The notes under the pieces were generated by a model, which saw nothing but the letters and a program-made list of their open reading frames with translations, was not told the origin of the DNA and ran no database searches. From positions 5,468,001-5,532,000 of the forward strand of contig NZ_JADPZX010000001.1 of assembly GCF_015712165.1 (NCBI RefSeq): 64,000 nt of DNA, written 5' to 3'. The translations under genes and the position numbers were made by a program. The DNA is from Streptomyces spinoverrucosus (GTDB taxonomy: Bacteria > Actinomycetota > Actinomycetes > Streptomycetales > Streptomycetaceae). This document shows, piece after piece, positions 8,470 through 17,292 of this stretch; the stretch's first letter is position 1, and every line of letters begins with the position of its first letter.

Positions 8470-8647
8470 AGATGGTAGTGTCGCGGTGTGCTGAGCGAGA
8501 GCCAAGCCAGCACAGCAGCCTCCAATCTCTGGGGACACCGGGCTGGTTCCAACCCGGCTGGTGCTGATCGCGGAAGACTCGTTCGCTCGCTGAGCGATTG
8601 AGCGGCGTGAGCCAGGAATCCCGCTCGTTCGCGAGGGGAGGGTTCAA
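8470..8647 (+). mobile_element. IS200/IS605-type right-end remnant
   Basis: The spacer between helicase and the 538-aa gene ends in a structure typical of the right end of IS605-type elements: gagccaggaatcccgctcg, a TTCG loop, then cgaggggagggttcaa. The stem (tcccgctcg / cgagggga) is followed by TCAA at 8644-8647, the known right-end cleavage tetranucleotide of IS608. A second hairpin (ccgggctggttccaacccgg, about 8538-8557) lies inside. No tnpA or tnpB survives, so this is a non-autonomous or decayed copy. The left boundary is a guess. Confidence 0.5.
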
Positions 8648-10260
8648 AGGACGTCCTCCTCGGTCGCGGGGTCGGCGATTTCGGGCACGGCGGCCGCCTC
8701 TCCCGGCGGCCCGCCGTGCGTCCACGGCGTCTGCTCCGGGTCGGGCAGCTTCGCGCCGCCCCGCTGCTCGTGCTCGAACAGCGTGAAGCACAGCGCGTCA
8801 CCCTTCTCCGGCACGGACCCGGCCTCGGGCTCCTTGCCGCGCCCCATCTTGTCGAGGATCCGCAGGACGACCAGGGAGCCCTCGCCGTCTCCGGTCTCGT
8901 CGTCCTCGTGTCCGACGAACTCGGCGGACTGCGGCTTGCCGCCCAGCGAGCGGAACACCTTTGCCCGCTCGCCCAGGTGCGGCCGGTCGTCCGTGCGCAC
9001 GGTGACCAGCGGGCGCGGGCTGGGGCGCTTGCCCTTGCTGTACGCCATGACCACATCCGTGACCTCGCCCGCGAACGCCTCCCCGGACAGCCGCCGCCCG
9101 GCCATCACCAGCGGGTCGTCGAGGGCCTCCTGGGCCTCCAGGCGAGCCTGTTCGCGCTCGCGCGCGGCCAGTTTGTTCGCCGCCGTCACCGCGTCGTCGC
9201 GGCGCGGCTGCGGGGGCTCGCCCGCGAGCACCCGGTCCCGATGGCCGGTGAACGACCAGCGGTCACGCGTCCACCGCTCCTCGACCCGGGCCCCCTCGGG
9301 CAGCTCCCGCAGCAGGTCCAGGCCGCGCCAGACCGCGTCCCAGGTGGGGCGCGTGACCCGCTCGACCAGGGCGCGGATCTCCCGCTCGGCGGCGGTGACG
9401 TCCCCGAGCCGGTCGTCCGCCTCCAGTCCGTCCTCGGCGGCGGCGAGGGCGGTACGCGCGCGGTCGTAGCGCTCGATCGCGGGGGCGAGCAGCTTGTTGT
9501 CGAACGCGGGGTCGGTGGCCGGTCCCGCCGGCGGGCACCACAGCTGGCCCCGCTCGTCCCGGTGCAGCTCGGCCCGCAGCGCGGCCTCGGCGCCGGTCGT
9601 TCCCTCCGGCGGGTCGATCCAGGCGAGCAGCGCCCCCAGGTGCTGGTCCTCCAGGCTGGACTGGCCGGTCGCCCAGTGCCGGGAGAGCACGTCCGTCAGC
9701 GCCAGCAGCAGCGAGGAGCCGGGGACCCGGGCGCGCTCCCCGTAGTGCGTCAGCCACCGCCCCAGCAACGGCACCCTCGGCGGCGCGGGATGGGGCGTCT
9801 CCGGCTCCTGTTCCGCCGTACGGCGGAAGCGCATCGAGCGTCCCAGCAGCCGTACGAAGTCGATGCCCGCGCGGCTCGGCACGACCAGCTGGGGGGCGTC
9901 CGCGCACAGTTCGACCTCGACCTTGACCCGCTTGCCGGTCTCCGGGTCGGTCTCGGTGCGCTCCGCCGCCTCGACGCTGTCGGCGTGGGCGTCGATGTAC
10001 GGCAGGACCACGTCCGCCAGTTCGGCCAGGAACGTGAACCTGAGGTCGCGGTCGCGCGGCTGCGGCACGACCAGCAGGCGCGGGGCGTCCCGGTCGGTGC
10101 CGACCAGCGCGCCGAGCGGGGCGCCGGCCTCACCTGCGGTGGTCAGCGGAACGAGGACCAGCGGGTGCTCGGACAGGTGCCGATGCCGGACGGTGGCGGT
10201 GGGCTGGGCGCGGCCGGTGTCGACGGCTTCGAGGCGGGCGAGGGTGGAGATCAGCGACAC
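8644..10260 (-). CDS. Unknown 538-aa protein of a nuclease-helicase cassette
   Basis: The GTG start at 10260 overlaps the stop of the upstream nuclease gene by 10 bp, implying coupled translation. I recognise no named domain. The N-terminal half is beta-rich (LVLVPLTTAGEAGAPLGALV, LRFTFLAELADVVLPYI), with an internal ELCADAPQLVVPSRAGIDFVRLLGRS segment; the middle is charged and helical (AATREREQARLEAQEALDD-like); the C-terminus has a possible OB or beta domain (FAGEVTDVVMAYSKGK, GSLVVLRILDKMGRG). The stop codon TGA is formed inside the IS605-type right end, so the native C-terminus may have been altered. Position between nuclease and helicase suggests a DNA-processing partner. Confidence 0.7.
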   Translation of the reverse strand: MSLISTLARLEAVDTGRAQPTATVRHRHLSEHPLVLVPLTTAGEAGAPLGALVGTDRDAPRLLVVPQPRDRDLRFTFLAELADVVLPYIDAHADSVEAAERTETDPETGKRVKVEVELCADAPQLVVPSRAGIDFVRLLGRSMRFRRTAEQEPETPHPAPPRVPLLGRWLTHYGERARVPGSSLLLALTDVLSRHWATGQSSLEDQHLGALLAWIDPPEGTTGAEAALRAELHRDERGQLWCPPAGPATDPAFDNKLLAPAIERYDRARTALAAAEDGLEADDRLGDVTAAEREIRALVERVTRPTWDAVWRGLDLLRELPEGARVEERWTRDRWSFTGHRDRVLAGEPPQPRRDDAVTAANKLAAREREQARLEAQEALDDPLVMAGRRLSGEAFAGEVTDVVMAYSKGKRPSPRPLVTVRTDDRPHLGERAKVFRSLGGKPQSAEFVGHEDDETGDGEGSLVVLRILDKMGRGKEPEAGSVPEKGDALCFTLFEHEQRGGAKLPDPEQTPWTHGGPPGEAAAVPEIADPATEEDVL

Positions 10261-11459
10261 CGGGCGGCCTCCGGGGACGCGGCGCGCTGGTGCGGGGTCT
10301 GGGGGTGCCCCTGGTCGAAGGGACGCTCGTCGCCGGGGTTGTCGGGGTGCTGTCGGCCCAGCGCCTCCGCGCGCAGGTGGGCCGCCCGGCGCAGGGCCGC
10401 CACCGCCGGGTCGTCCGGGTCGCCGGCCTCGCCGCGGGCCGCCGCGAGGACGTCCCCGACGGTCGTCAGGCCGCCCAGTTCGGCGCGGACCGAGCGGCCG
10501 AGGGAGGTCACCGCGCCCCGCGCGCGGGAGCGTTCGCGGCAGTGGAAGGCCAGCTCGCACGCGGACAGGCACTCGGGCGCGTACGTCGCCGGGACCGACT
10601 CGACGGCGGCCGTGAGCCGGTCGGCGGGCAGCTCGGGAGAGAAGCAGGTGCCCTCGGGGAGCGCGTCCGCGATGTCCTCGATGCGGGTGAGGCGGGTCAG
10701 CTGCCGCCGGGTGACCGCGCGCTGCTTGCGGACGTCGACGGCGGAGGCGGTGGGGAGGTTGGAGAAGTCCTTCGGGCAGACCAGCAGCACCTGGTGCCGT
10801 ACTGGCGGGGCGGGCGCCATGCGGGCGGCGACCTCCTCCAGCGCCAGCACGTACACCGCCGCCTGCCGGGCGGCCGCGCCCACCTTCGCCGGGTCCGCCG
10901 AACCGTCCAGCATCGGGAACGACTTGATCTCCACGACCGTCCAGCCGCCGTCCGGGTGCACGACCACGGCGTCCGGCTCCAGGAACGCGGGGGAGCCGGC
11001 GACGTCCAGCGCGAGCATCGGATGGTCGAGCAGCGTCCAGCCGCCGGCCTCGACGGCCTCGCGCAGCGCCAGCGCCGTACGCGCGGCACGGCCCTCGGGG
11101 CCGATGGCGGACAGCTCCGGCACGCGCGCGTGTACGGGGGGCTCGGCGGCCGGGTCGAGCTTCTCGTGCGCCAGCCGCAGCAGGTCCGCGCCGCCGTCCG
11201 CCTTGACCCGCGCCTCGAACGCGTTGCCGCGCATGAAGGCGAACTGCGACTGTCCGAACGCCGACGGGGAGCCCAGCGCACCGGCCAGCGCCGCCTTGTT
11301 CACCCCGGCGCCGTCGAGGATCGCGCGTCGTCTGCAGCCCGGGTTGGCGGCCAGGGCCGCGAGGGCGCGCGCGTCCAGCGCCTTGGCCGGTACGTCGGGA
11401 CCGCGCAGCTCAGCGAGCCGGTGCCGGAGCGCCGTCCCCCGCGTCCGTGGGGGAGGCAC
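10251..11459 (-). CDS. PD-(D/E)XK nuclease, Cas4/RecB-like, with C-terminal Cys cluster
   Basis: GTG at 11459 has AGGAG 9 bp upstream and gives 402 aa; longer starts overlap the upstream PAP2 gene even more. The nuclease core is visible as EPDAVVVHPDGGWTVVEIKS (acidic D followed by ExK), with a QAAVYVLALEE helix after it, as in RecB/Cas4 family enzymes. A Cys-containing tail (GTCFSPEL, then CLSACELAFHC) resembles the Fe-S cluster ligands of Cas4/AddB nucleases. It is probably a DNA exonuclease or endonuclease acting with the co-transcribed helicase. It still overlaps the PAP2 gene end by 50 bp on the same strand. Confidence 0.72.
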   Translation of the reverse strand: MPPPRTRGTALRHRLAELRGPDVPAKALDARALAALAANPGCRRRAILDGAGVNKAALAGALGSPSAFGQSQFAFMRGNAFEARVKADGGADLLRLAHEKLDPAAEPPVHARVPELSAIGPEGRAARTALALREAVEAGGWTLLDHPMLALDVAGSPAFLEPDAVVVHPDGGWTVVEIKSFPMLDGSADPAKVGAAARQAAVYVLALEEVAARMAPAPPVRHQVLLVCPKDFSNLPTASAVDVRKQRAVTRRQLTRLTRIEDIADALPEGTCFSPELPADRLTAAVESVPATYAPECLSACELAFHCRERSRARGAVTSLGRSVRAELGGLTTVGDVLAAARGEAGDPDDPAVAALRRAAHLRAEALGRQHPDNPGDERPFDQGHPQTPHQRAASPEAARCR

Positions 11460-12366
11460 TCGGCTCGGCTCCTGATCCGAACCGCGACTCGCGCTGCCGT
11501 GGAATTCGCTCACCCGCCGAAGTCTGACATCCGCCACTGACAATCGAGGCACGAGCGGCAGGAGAGTCCGTTGCGGCGGGTGCGGCACGCGCCGTCAGCC
11601 ACGTCCGCGCGCGGTTCGCGGACCGCATCACGTACGGCGTCAGCAGCAGCCCGGCGCCCATCACGGCGGCGCCCGCGACCGCGTCGAGGAGGTAGTGGTT
11701 GGCGGTGCCCATCACCACGATCGTGGTCACCAGCGGGTAGACGACCCCCGCGACCTTGGAGAGGCGCGTCCCGCCGTACCGCCACAGGATCACCCCGCAC
11801 CACAGCGCCCAGCCGACGTGCAGGCTCGGCATCGCGGCGTACTGGTTGGTCATGCCGCCCAGCCCGCGCGGCGCGCTCGCCTCACCGGCCCACCAGCCGT
11901 ACGCGCTGTACTGGGCCATCGTGTCCACGAATCCGTACCCGGCCGACAGCAGGCGGGGCGGGCAGGTTGGTAGCAGCGTGAATCCGACGAGGCCTATGAA
12001 GGTCGAGGTCATCAGCCAGGTGCGGGCCGCCCGGTATCGCACCGTCCGGGTCCGGAAGAGCCATATGAGGAGGGCGGGTGTGACCAGGTAGTGCAGTGAC
12101 GCGTACCAGAAGTCCGCCGGTATGCCGATCCACGCCTCGCGGGTGAACAGGCGGTTGAGCGGGTGTTCGGCGTTGAGGTGCAGGGCCTTCTCGACGCGCA
12201 GGATCGCCAGACCGTGGTCGACGGCGGTGGAGGCGTCGCCCCGGGCGAGCAGCCGGCCCGCCGAGTAGCAGGCGTACACCAGCAGGATCAGCGGCAGCTC
12301 GGTCCACCAGCGCAGCCGGGGGTGGTGCGGGGCCGCCTCGATGCCCGGTCTCTCGGCATGCGGCAT
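11410..12366 (-). CDS. PAP2-superfamily integral membrane phosphatase
   Basis: The 318-aa protein has about six hydrophobic segments (for example WTELPLILLVYACYSAG, LVTPALLIWLF, TSTFIGLVGFTLLP, VVYPLVTTIVVMG, LLDAVAGAAVMGAGLLL). The PAP2_3-type catalytic motifs are MPSLHVGWALW (His in the PSxH motif) and GTANHYLLDAVAG (second His and Asp). It should dephosphorylate or transfer phospho groups on lipids at the membrane. The ATG at 12366 is preceded by GGGAGG about 8 bp away. The C-terminal 60 residues are Ala/Ser/Pro-rich and cytoplasmic-looking. Confidence 0.85.
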   Translation of the reverse strand: MPHAERPGIEAAPHHPRLRWWTELPLILLVYACYSAGRLLARGDASTAVDHGLAILRVEKALHLNAEHPLNRLFTREAWIGIPADFWYASLHYLVTPALLIWLFRTRTVRYRAARTWLMTSTFIGLVGFTLLPTCPPRLLSAGYGFVDTMAQYSAYGWWAGEASAPRGLGGMTNQYAAMPSLHVGWALWCGVILWRYGGTRLSKVAGVVYPLVTTIVVMGTANHYLLDAVAGAAVMGAGLLLTPYVMRSANRARTWLTARAAPAATDSPAARASIVSGGCQTSAGERIPRQRESRFGSGAEPSASPTDAGDGAPAPAR

Positions 12367-12572
12367 CCGATCGCCCTCCCCCTTCTCATCGCGCGGCGCC
12401 GCTCGGCCCGGCGGACCGGTCGCACCACTCTACGGTGTATGTGTCGGCCCCGGGCGGGGACCTTCCGGCCCTGATAGACGCAGAGATCGCCCCCCGGGTT
12501 GCCCCCGGACGGGGTGCGCGATGATGGAGAGGTTCCGCCTCAGTTCTTCTCCAGGAAAGGTCCCGTCCCCTC

Positions 12573-13169
12573 ATGGCACCGCGCATCCTGCTGGCCCGGC
12601 ACGGGCAGACGGAGTGGTCGCTGGCCGGAAAGCACACCGGCAGGACCGACATACCCCTCCTCGACGAGGGGCGGCGCGGCGCGAAACTCCTCGGCGAACG
12701 CCTGCACCAGGCGCCGTACGCCGGACTCCCCGACGTCGAGGTCCGCACCAGCCCGCTCTCCCGCGCGCGTGAGACGTGCGAACTCGCAGGCTTCGGTTCC
12801 CGCGCCGACACCTGGGACGCGCTCCTGGAATGGGACTACGGCGCGTACGAGGGCCTGACCCCCGCCGACATCCAGGCCCGCCGCCCCGGCTGGCTGATCT
12901 GGCGCGACGGCGTCCCCGAGGGCGAGACCCTGGCCGACATGACGGCCCGCGCGGACGAGGTCGTCACCTGGGCCCGCTCCCGGGACCACGACGTCCTGCT
13001 CTTCGCCCACGGCCACATCCTGCGCTCGATCGCCGCCCGCTGGCTGGGCCTGCCCCTCGACTTCGCGGCCCGAATCCGCCTCAACCCGACCTCACTGTCG
13101 ATCCTGGGCTGGGCCTACGGGGAGCCCGCGATCGAGAGCTGGAACGACGTGGGACACCTGGCGGGATAA
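12573..13169 (+). CDS. Histidine phosphatase (phosphoglycerate mutase-like) family protein
   Basis: The 198-aa protein has the RHG phosphate pocket near the N-terminus ([11 protein letters not shown], catalytic His in RHG), the second Arg in SPLSRARET, the acidic residue in [11 protein letters not shown], and the second catalytic His in [10 protein letters not shown]. These define an active histidine phosphatase; the substrate may be a phosphosugar or small phosphate ester and cannot be fixed from sequence. The start ATG has CAGGAAAGG 14 bp upstream, a weak site. It is transcribed rightwards, away from the PAP2 gene. Confidence 0.9.
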   Translation: MAPRILLARHGQTEWSLAGKHTGRTDIPLLDEGRRGAKLLGERLHQAPYAGLPDVEVRTSPLSRARETCELAGFGSRADTWDALLEWDYGAYEGLTPADIQARRPGWLIWRDGVPEGETLADMTARADEVVTWARSRDHDVLLFAHGHILRSIAARWLGLPLDFAARIRLNPTSLSILGWAYGEPAIESWNDVGHLAG

Positions 13170-13254
13170 CTGCCGCAGTGGCACCCGGTCGGCGCGGGTG
13201 AGCGTCCCACCCTGCCTCGGCCATTACGCAGGGGACAGCGCAACCCCGCGCGCG

Positions 13255-14703
13255 TCAAACCGACCGCGGTACCGAAGCATGCCGTTCCAGAAACTCCGAC
13301 ACACCCGACGCCCGCCGATGCGGCAACAGCACCCGCGCCGTCCCCGCCAACATCGCCTGAATCCGCGACGACTGCACCTCGTCCAGCAGATCCAGCACCC
13401 GCATCCCCGCGGCCGCGGCCTCATCGGGCCGCCCCCCGCGCGCGAGATCGTCCGCGAGTTCCGCCGTGTACAGCGCGATGTTCCGAGTGAAGTGCGGATC
13501 CTGCAGATGCGCCGCCCGCCGGGCATGCCGCGCCGCCCGCGTCCAGTCACCCAGCGTCGACCAGCACTGCGCTTCCAGCGCCTCCAACTCGGCCTCGCCG
13601 TAGAAGGTCATCCACTCGGGGTCGGCGTCCGAGGCGCCCCGCTCGTAGAGGGCATGCGCGCGCGTGAGCGCCTGCGCGCACCCGGTGCGATCGGCGAGCC
13701 CCGCCCATCCCCCCGCCTCACGCAACGCCAGCAGTGACATCAGCCGAGCCGACCCCAGGGGCTGCCCGATCCGCTGCGCGGCCTGCGCCGCCCGCACGGC
13801 CTCCCGCGGCCGCCCGGCATCCCGCGCGAGGAACGCCGTGTTGCAGAAGGCATGCGCCTCCAGCGCCGGGTCCCCGGTCATCCGCGCGGTCGCCAGCGCC
13901 TCCGCGTAGTGCGAGCGCGCGTCGTCGAACCGCCCCGAGTCGTGTGCCAGCCACCCCACGGAGATGGCCAGTTCACCGGCGCCCGAGTGCAACCGGTCGG
14001 CGGTCGCCTGCCGCGTCGCGCCGGCGTCCAGTAGCGCGTACGCGGCGCGCAGCGGAGCCGCCGCGCGCCGGTACAACCCGTCCGCGCCATGCCGGTCGTC
14101 GAGCAACCGGATCCTGCGAACGGCCTCTTCGAGTGCGCCCGCCTCGCTCGCCCCGGCGCGCCGCACGGGGCGTTCCGCCGCCGACGCGTCGAGTGCGAGC
14201 CCGAAGGGGCCCAGCGAGGCGGCGGCCACGGTGGCGCCTCCGCCCGTCATGAATGCGCGACGCAGCACGTCGCTCTCCTCGTAGTTGATGTGCGTGTCGT
14301 ACGGGTCCTGCGTGTCATACGGCTCGCCCGTCCCGCGCGTTTCACTCGTGCTCTGCGCCGGGCTCGGGGAGTGAACGGGGGGCGTGTCCTCGTCCGTGCA
14401 CGCCCCGCGTCCTCGTCCGCGTACGGACGAGCGGGGCGCGAACCCCAGGTCGGTGAGCGTGCGTCCGGGGAACATGTGCAGGAACACCCGTTCGTAGGCG
14501 TAGTTGGGGCAGCGGATCTCGCCCGCCTCCACCCGGCCGATGTAGCGCGCGTCACAGCTGACCCGCTCGCCGATCTCGCGCGCGGCCCGCCGCACCGCGG
14601 CGGCGAACTCGGCGGGCGAACGCCTGCCGCGCAGGCGCCGGAAGGCGAGGTTCGGCCGCGGTGGCCGGTTGGGCTGGGACGAGGTCACGCTTGACGACGT
14701 CAT
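13255..14703 (-). CDS. HTH regulator with C-terminal tetratricopeptide-like repeats
   Basis: The ATG at 14703 has GAGAGGA 7 bp upstream and gives 482 aa. Residues about 25-75 form a helix-turn-helix-like N-terminus (FAAAVRRAAREIGERVSCDARYIGRVEAGEIRCPNYAYERVFLHMF). A Pro/Thr-rich linker and a GGGATVAAASLGPFGLALDAS segment follow, then alpha-helical repeats from about residue 190 (AISVGWLAHDSGRFDDARSHY, AFLARDAGRPREAVRAAQ) that read as TPR-like. This matches the Streptomyces family of XRE-type regulators with TPR sensor domains. The stop is 86 bp from the convergent phosphatase gene. Confidence 0.75.
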   Translation of the reverse strand: MTSSSVTSSQPNRPPRPNLAFRRLRGRRSPAEFAAAVRRAAREIGERVSCDARYIGRVEAGEIRCPNYAYERVFLHMFPGRTLTDLGFAPRSSVRGRGRGACTDEDTPPVHSPSPAQSTSETRGTGEPYDTQDPYDTHINYEESDVLRRAFMTGGGATVAAASLGPFGLALDASAAERPVRRAGASEAGALEEAVRRIRLLDDRHGADGLYRRAAAPLRAAYALLDAGATRQATADRLHSGAGELAISVGWLAHDSGRFDDARSHYAEALATARMTGDPALEAHAFCNTAFLARDAGRPREAVRAAQAAQRIGQPLGSARLMSLLALREAGGWAGLADRTGCAQALTRAHALYERGASDADPEWMTFYGEAELEALEAQCWSTLGDWTRAARHARRAAHLQDPHFTRNIALYTAELADDLARGGRPDEAAAAGMRVLDLLDEVQSSRIQAMLAGTARVLLPHRRASGVSEFLERHASVPRSV

Positions 14704-14983
14704 GGCCGGGTCCTCTCGTGCGAACCGTCGAACCATGCCGGATCGGGGCGAGTTGAGCGATTTATCCAGAGTGGTGCCCTGTTTCCGGCGGGCAAGAACG
14801 TACCTGCTGTGCAGGGCCCGGTACGCAGTGTTTGGCTACAAACCGGATATCTCATCCTGGATCTGCCATGAACTGCCATCCTTTGCGGCGCACTTCCGCC
14901 GTAGCCGTTGACGTCGTCCGGCGTTGAATCCGATGGACCGGGAGCCGCCCGACTCCCGGCCTGCTCGCCCAAGGAGGGGTTCC

Positions 14984-15400
14984 GTGGTGGAGGCCGGGAT
15001 GGAGACCAGCCAGAGCATCGTTTCTCGTACGCCGCTGCCCGCGTGCGACCTTGTGACGGTTCCCGCCCGCCAGGGGCTGGAGGCGGTGGACATCCTCCGG
15101 CGCGGCGAGGTCGAGGCGGTGGGGCCCGTCCTGCACGACGACGACTGCGACACCCTCTGCTTCGTGGTGCCGCCCGGGACGGCGGCGGCGTGGGACATGC
15201 CGGGCAGCACCTGCACGGAGACCAACGGGCGCGGACTGACCCTGGCCCCCCAGCCGCCGGTCGGCGAGTCCGAGGCGCAGCCCGGCTCGGCGTGGCTGCT
15301 GCCGCCCGGCGAGGCGGAACTGGCGACCGACCCGGCGGTGCTGCGCCGGGCGCTGGGTGAGGCGGCACGGACGATCCAGGCGGCGGACAACTGCCGCTGA
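14984..15400 (+). CDS. Conserved hypothetical protein, prim-pol-fragment-like
   Basis: The first of two adjacent GTG codons at 14984 is 6 bp from AAGGAGG (14971-14977), so the protein has 138 aa; the open frame extends upstream but without a better site. It shares the pattern of the small primase/polymerase-like proteins: DLVTVPARQGLEAVDIL, GPVLHDDDCDTLCFVVPPGTA and GSAWLLPPGEAELATD, comparable to the gene ending at 5608. No catalytic residues are evident. It follows a 280-bp divergent spacer that should hold promoters for it and the TPR regulator. Confidence 0.65.
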   Translation: MVEAGMETSQSIVSRTPLPACDLVTVPARQGLEAVDILRRGEVEAVGPVLHDDDCDTLCFVVPPGTAAAWDMPGSTCTETNGRGLTLAPQPPVGESEAQPGSAWLLPPGEAELATDPAVLRRALGEAARTIQAADNCR

Positions 15401-15522
15401 CGGGCACAGCGGCGCCGGGTGACGGGCACAGCGGCGCCGGGCGTCGCCGCGGCGGCCCGCCCTTCCCCACCTGCGCCGACGCCGACTGAGCTGAACCCGT
15501 CGTACCCGCCGATAATGGCTGG

Positions 15523-16392
15523 GTGGGAAAGTCCAGAAAGCTCCGGCGGTCACAGGCCGCCCTCGCCGCCGTCGTCGAGTCCGTCGACGGCGGCCTCGCC
15601 CAGCTGATCCCGGACCCCGACCGGGCGCGGGCCTGGACGCTGCTGATCGACGGAGCCCCGCAGTCGCACGTCGACCTGGACGACCCCGCGTACCTCTCCT
15701 TCGAATACCAGCGGCGCCTCGGCCACGTCATCGACCTCGCCGCGCCGCCCGGCAAACCCCTACAGGCCGTGCACCTCGGCGGTGGCGCCCTCACCCTCGC
15801 CCGTTACGTCGCCGCCACCCGCCCCCGCTCCACCCAGCAGGTCGTCGAACGCGACGCGCCCCTCGTCCAACTGGTCCGCCGCGAGCTGCCGTTGGCGCCG
15901 GGCGCGCGCATCCGGGTGCGGTCGACGGACGCCCGCGAAGGGCTCGGCAAGGTGCCGGACGGGTGGGCCGACGTGGTCGTCGCCGATGTGTTCAGCGGCG
16001 CCCGGACACCCGCCCACCTCACCTCGACGGAGTTCCTCGACGAGGTCCGCAGGGCGCTGCGCCCCGGTGGGCTGTACGCCGCCAACCTGGCCGACGGCCC
16101 GCCGCTCGCCCACCTGCGCGGCCAGATCGCCACCGCCGCCGCCCGGTTCGCGGAGCTCGCCCTGGTCGCCGACCCGGCGGTGCTGCGCGGAAAGCGTTTC
16201 GGCAACGCGGTCCTCGTCGCCTCCGACCACCCTCTGCCGATCGCCGAACTGACCCGCCGCGCCGCCTCCGACCCTCACCCCGGCCGCGTCGAACACGGCA
16301 GGCAGCTCACCGACTTCACCGGAGGCGCCGCCCCGGTCACGGACGCGGCGGCGGTCGCCTCACCGGCCCCACCACCGTCGGTCTTCCGCTGA
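15523..16392 (+). CDS. Spermidine-synthase-like Rossmann-fold methyltransferase-superfamily protein
   Basis: The 289-aa protein has a spermidine synthase-like core: FEYQRRLGHVIDLAAPPGKP, then AVHLGGGALTLARYVAATRP (nucleotide-binding glycine motif), VVERDAPLVQLVRREL, and the acidic DVVVADVFSGARTPAHLTS motif. Members of this group may be aminopropyltransferase relatives without confirmed activity. The GTG start at 15523 lacks a strong ribosome binding site. The last 8 codons and the TGA stop (16390-16392) lie in the first unit of a 58-bp tandem repeat. Confidence 0.75.
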   Translation: MGKSRKLRRSQAALAAVVESVDGGLAQLIPDPDRARAWTLLIDGAPQSHVDLDDPAYLSFEYQRRLGHVIDLAAPPGKPLQAVHLGGGALTLARYVAATRPRSTQQVVERDAPLVQLVRRELPLAPGARIRVRSTDAREGLGKVPDGWADVVVADVFSGARTPAHLTSTEFLDEVRRALRPGGLYAANLADGPPLAHLRGQIATAAARFAELALVADPAVLRGKRFGNAVLVASDHPLPIAELTRRAASDPHPGRVEHGRQLTDFTGGAAPVTDAAAVASPAPPPSVFR

Positions 16393-16655
16393 ACGCCCTG
16401 CCGCGTGACCCAATACGTCCCGAGCCCCACCACCGTCGGTCTTCCGCTGAATGCCCTGCCGCGTGACCCAATACGTCCCGAGCCCCACCACCGTCGGTCT
16501 TCCGCTGAATGCCCTGCCGCGTGACCCAATACGTCCCGAGCCCCACCACCGTCGGTCTTCCGCTGAACGCCCTGCCGCGTGACCCAATACGTCCCGAGCC
16601 CCACCACCGTCGGTCTTCCGCTGAACGCCCCGCCGCGTGACCTAATGCGTACCGA
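16367..16655. repeat. 58-bp tandem repeat, five units, spanning a convergent gene junction
   Basis: Four essentially complete 58-bp units start at 16367, 16425, 16483 and 16541, each beginning ccccaccaccgtcggtc and ending caatacgtcccgag. A fifth at 16599 diverges in its last 20 bp. Units differ at only one or two bases. The first unit carries the stop codon of the spermidine-synthase-like gene; the fifth carries both an equivalent TGA (16622-16624) and, 17 bp on, the TAG stop (complement of 16642-16644) of the opposing gene. Confidence 0.95.
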
Positions 16656-17163
16656 TCTCCACCCGCGGCGGCCCGTCGTGCCACGTGCAGAACACCGACA
16701 CCCGCTCGGCGCCCGCGGCGAACTCGACCCGGATCCACGTCTCCGTCTTCCACACCTGCATCGACCAGCCCGCGTCCGGGGTCGCCGACACCAGCGTCGC
16801 GGAGGTCTCACCGAGGTCGAAGACGGCCCGGCCGCCATCGGTCGCGTAGCTCTTGACCTGCCCGGACGCGGAAGCGGAGGCGCTCGGGCTCGGGCTGGGG
16901 CCGGTGCTCGCGCCGGCCGAGGGCGTCGGCTTGCGGGTCGGCGAGGGGCTCGGGCTCCTCGACGGTTCGGGCCGCCGCGTGCTCGCGGCGGTGGACCTCG
17001 GCTCCGGCTCCCGCGTCGCCGTGTCGGCCGCGGTGACGGGCAGGGCGCGCGGCGGGTCGTACACCGTGCCCGCCATGACCGAGTGGACACCCCACCACGA
17101 CAGCGTGGTCGCCGCGCCCGTGGCGAGCGACCAGGCCAGTACGTGTACGACTCCTCTGAGCAT
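16642..17163 (-). CDS. Membrane-anchored or exported hypothetical protein
   Basis: The 173-aa protein starts MLRGVVHVLAWSLATGAATT, a hydrophobic N-terminal anchor or signal, followed by a Pro/Ser/Thr-rich spacer (PSRSPSPSPTRKPTPSAGAS, PSPSPSASASAS) and a compact C-terminal domain (FDLGETSATLVSATPDAGWS, VWKTETWIRVEF, VSVFCTWHDGPPRVEI). The layout suggests an extracytoplasmic beta domain tethered to the membrane. No family is recognised. Its terminal codons fall in the last unit of the 58-bp repeat. It is divergent from the two-component system to the right. Confidence 0.7.
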   Translation of the reverse strand: MLRGVVHVLAWSLATGAATTLSWWGVHSVMAGTVYDPPRALPVTAADTATREPEPRSTAASTRRPEPSRSPSPSPTRKPTPSAGASTGPSPSPSASASASGQVKSYATDGGRAVFDLGETSATLVSATPDAGWSMQVWKTETWIRVEFAAGAERVSVFCTWHDGPPRVEIGTH

Positions 17164-17292
17164 CGCGGGCCATACTGCCTCACCCACGCCACACCTGTCC
17201 CATCGGTCACGGGGAACGAGAAGTTGTCCACAAGGGCCGGGTTGTCCACAGGCGCCGGACCCGCCTCGCTCGCATGGCGTACGGTGCGGCGC

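Noticed and set aside
10251..11459. CRISPR-Cas adaptation gene cas4
   Set aside because: Domain is Cas4/RecB-like but no cas1, cas2 or array is present; partners are a helicase and an unknown protein.
16367..16655. CRISPR array
   Set aside because: The 58-bp units are contiguous with no unique spacers, and no cas genes are nearby apart from a Cas4-like nuclease 5 kb away in another operon.
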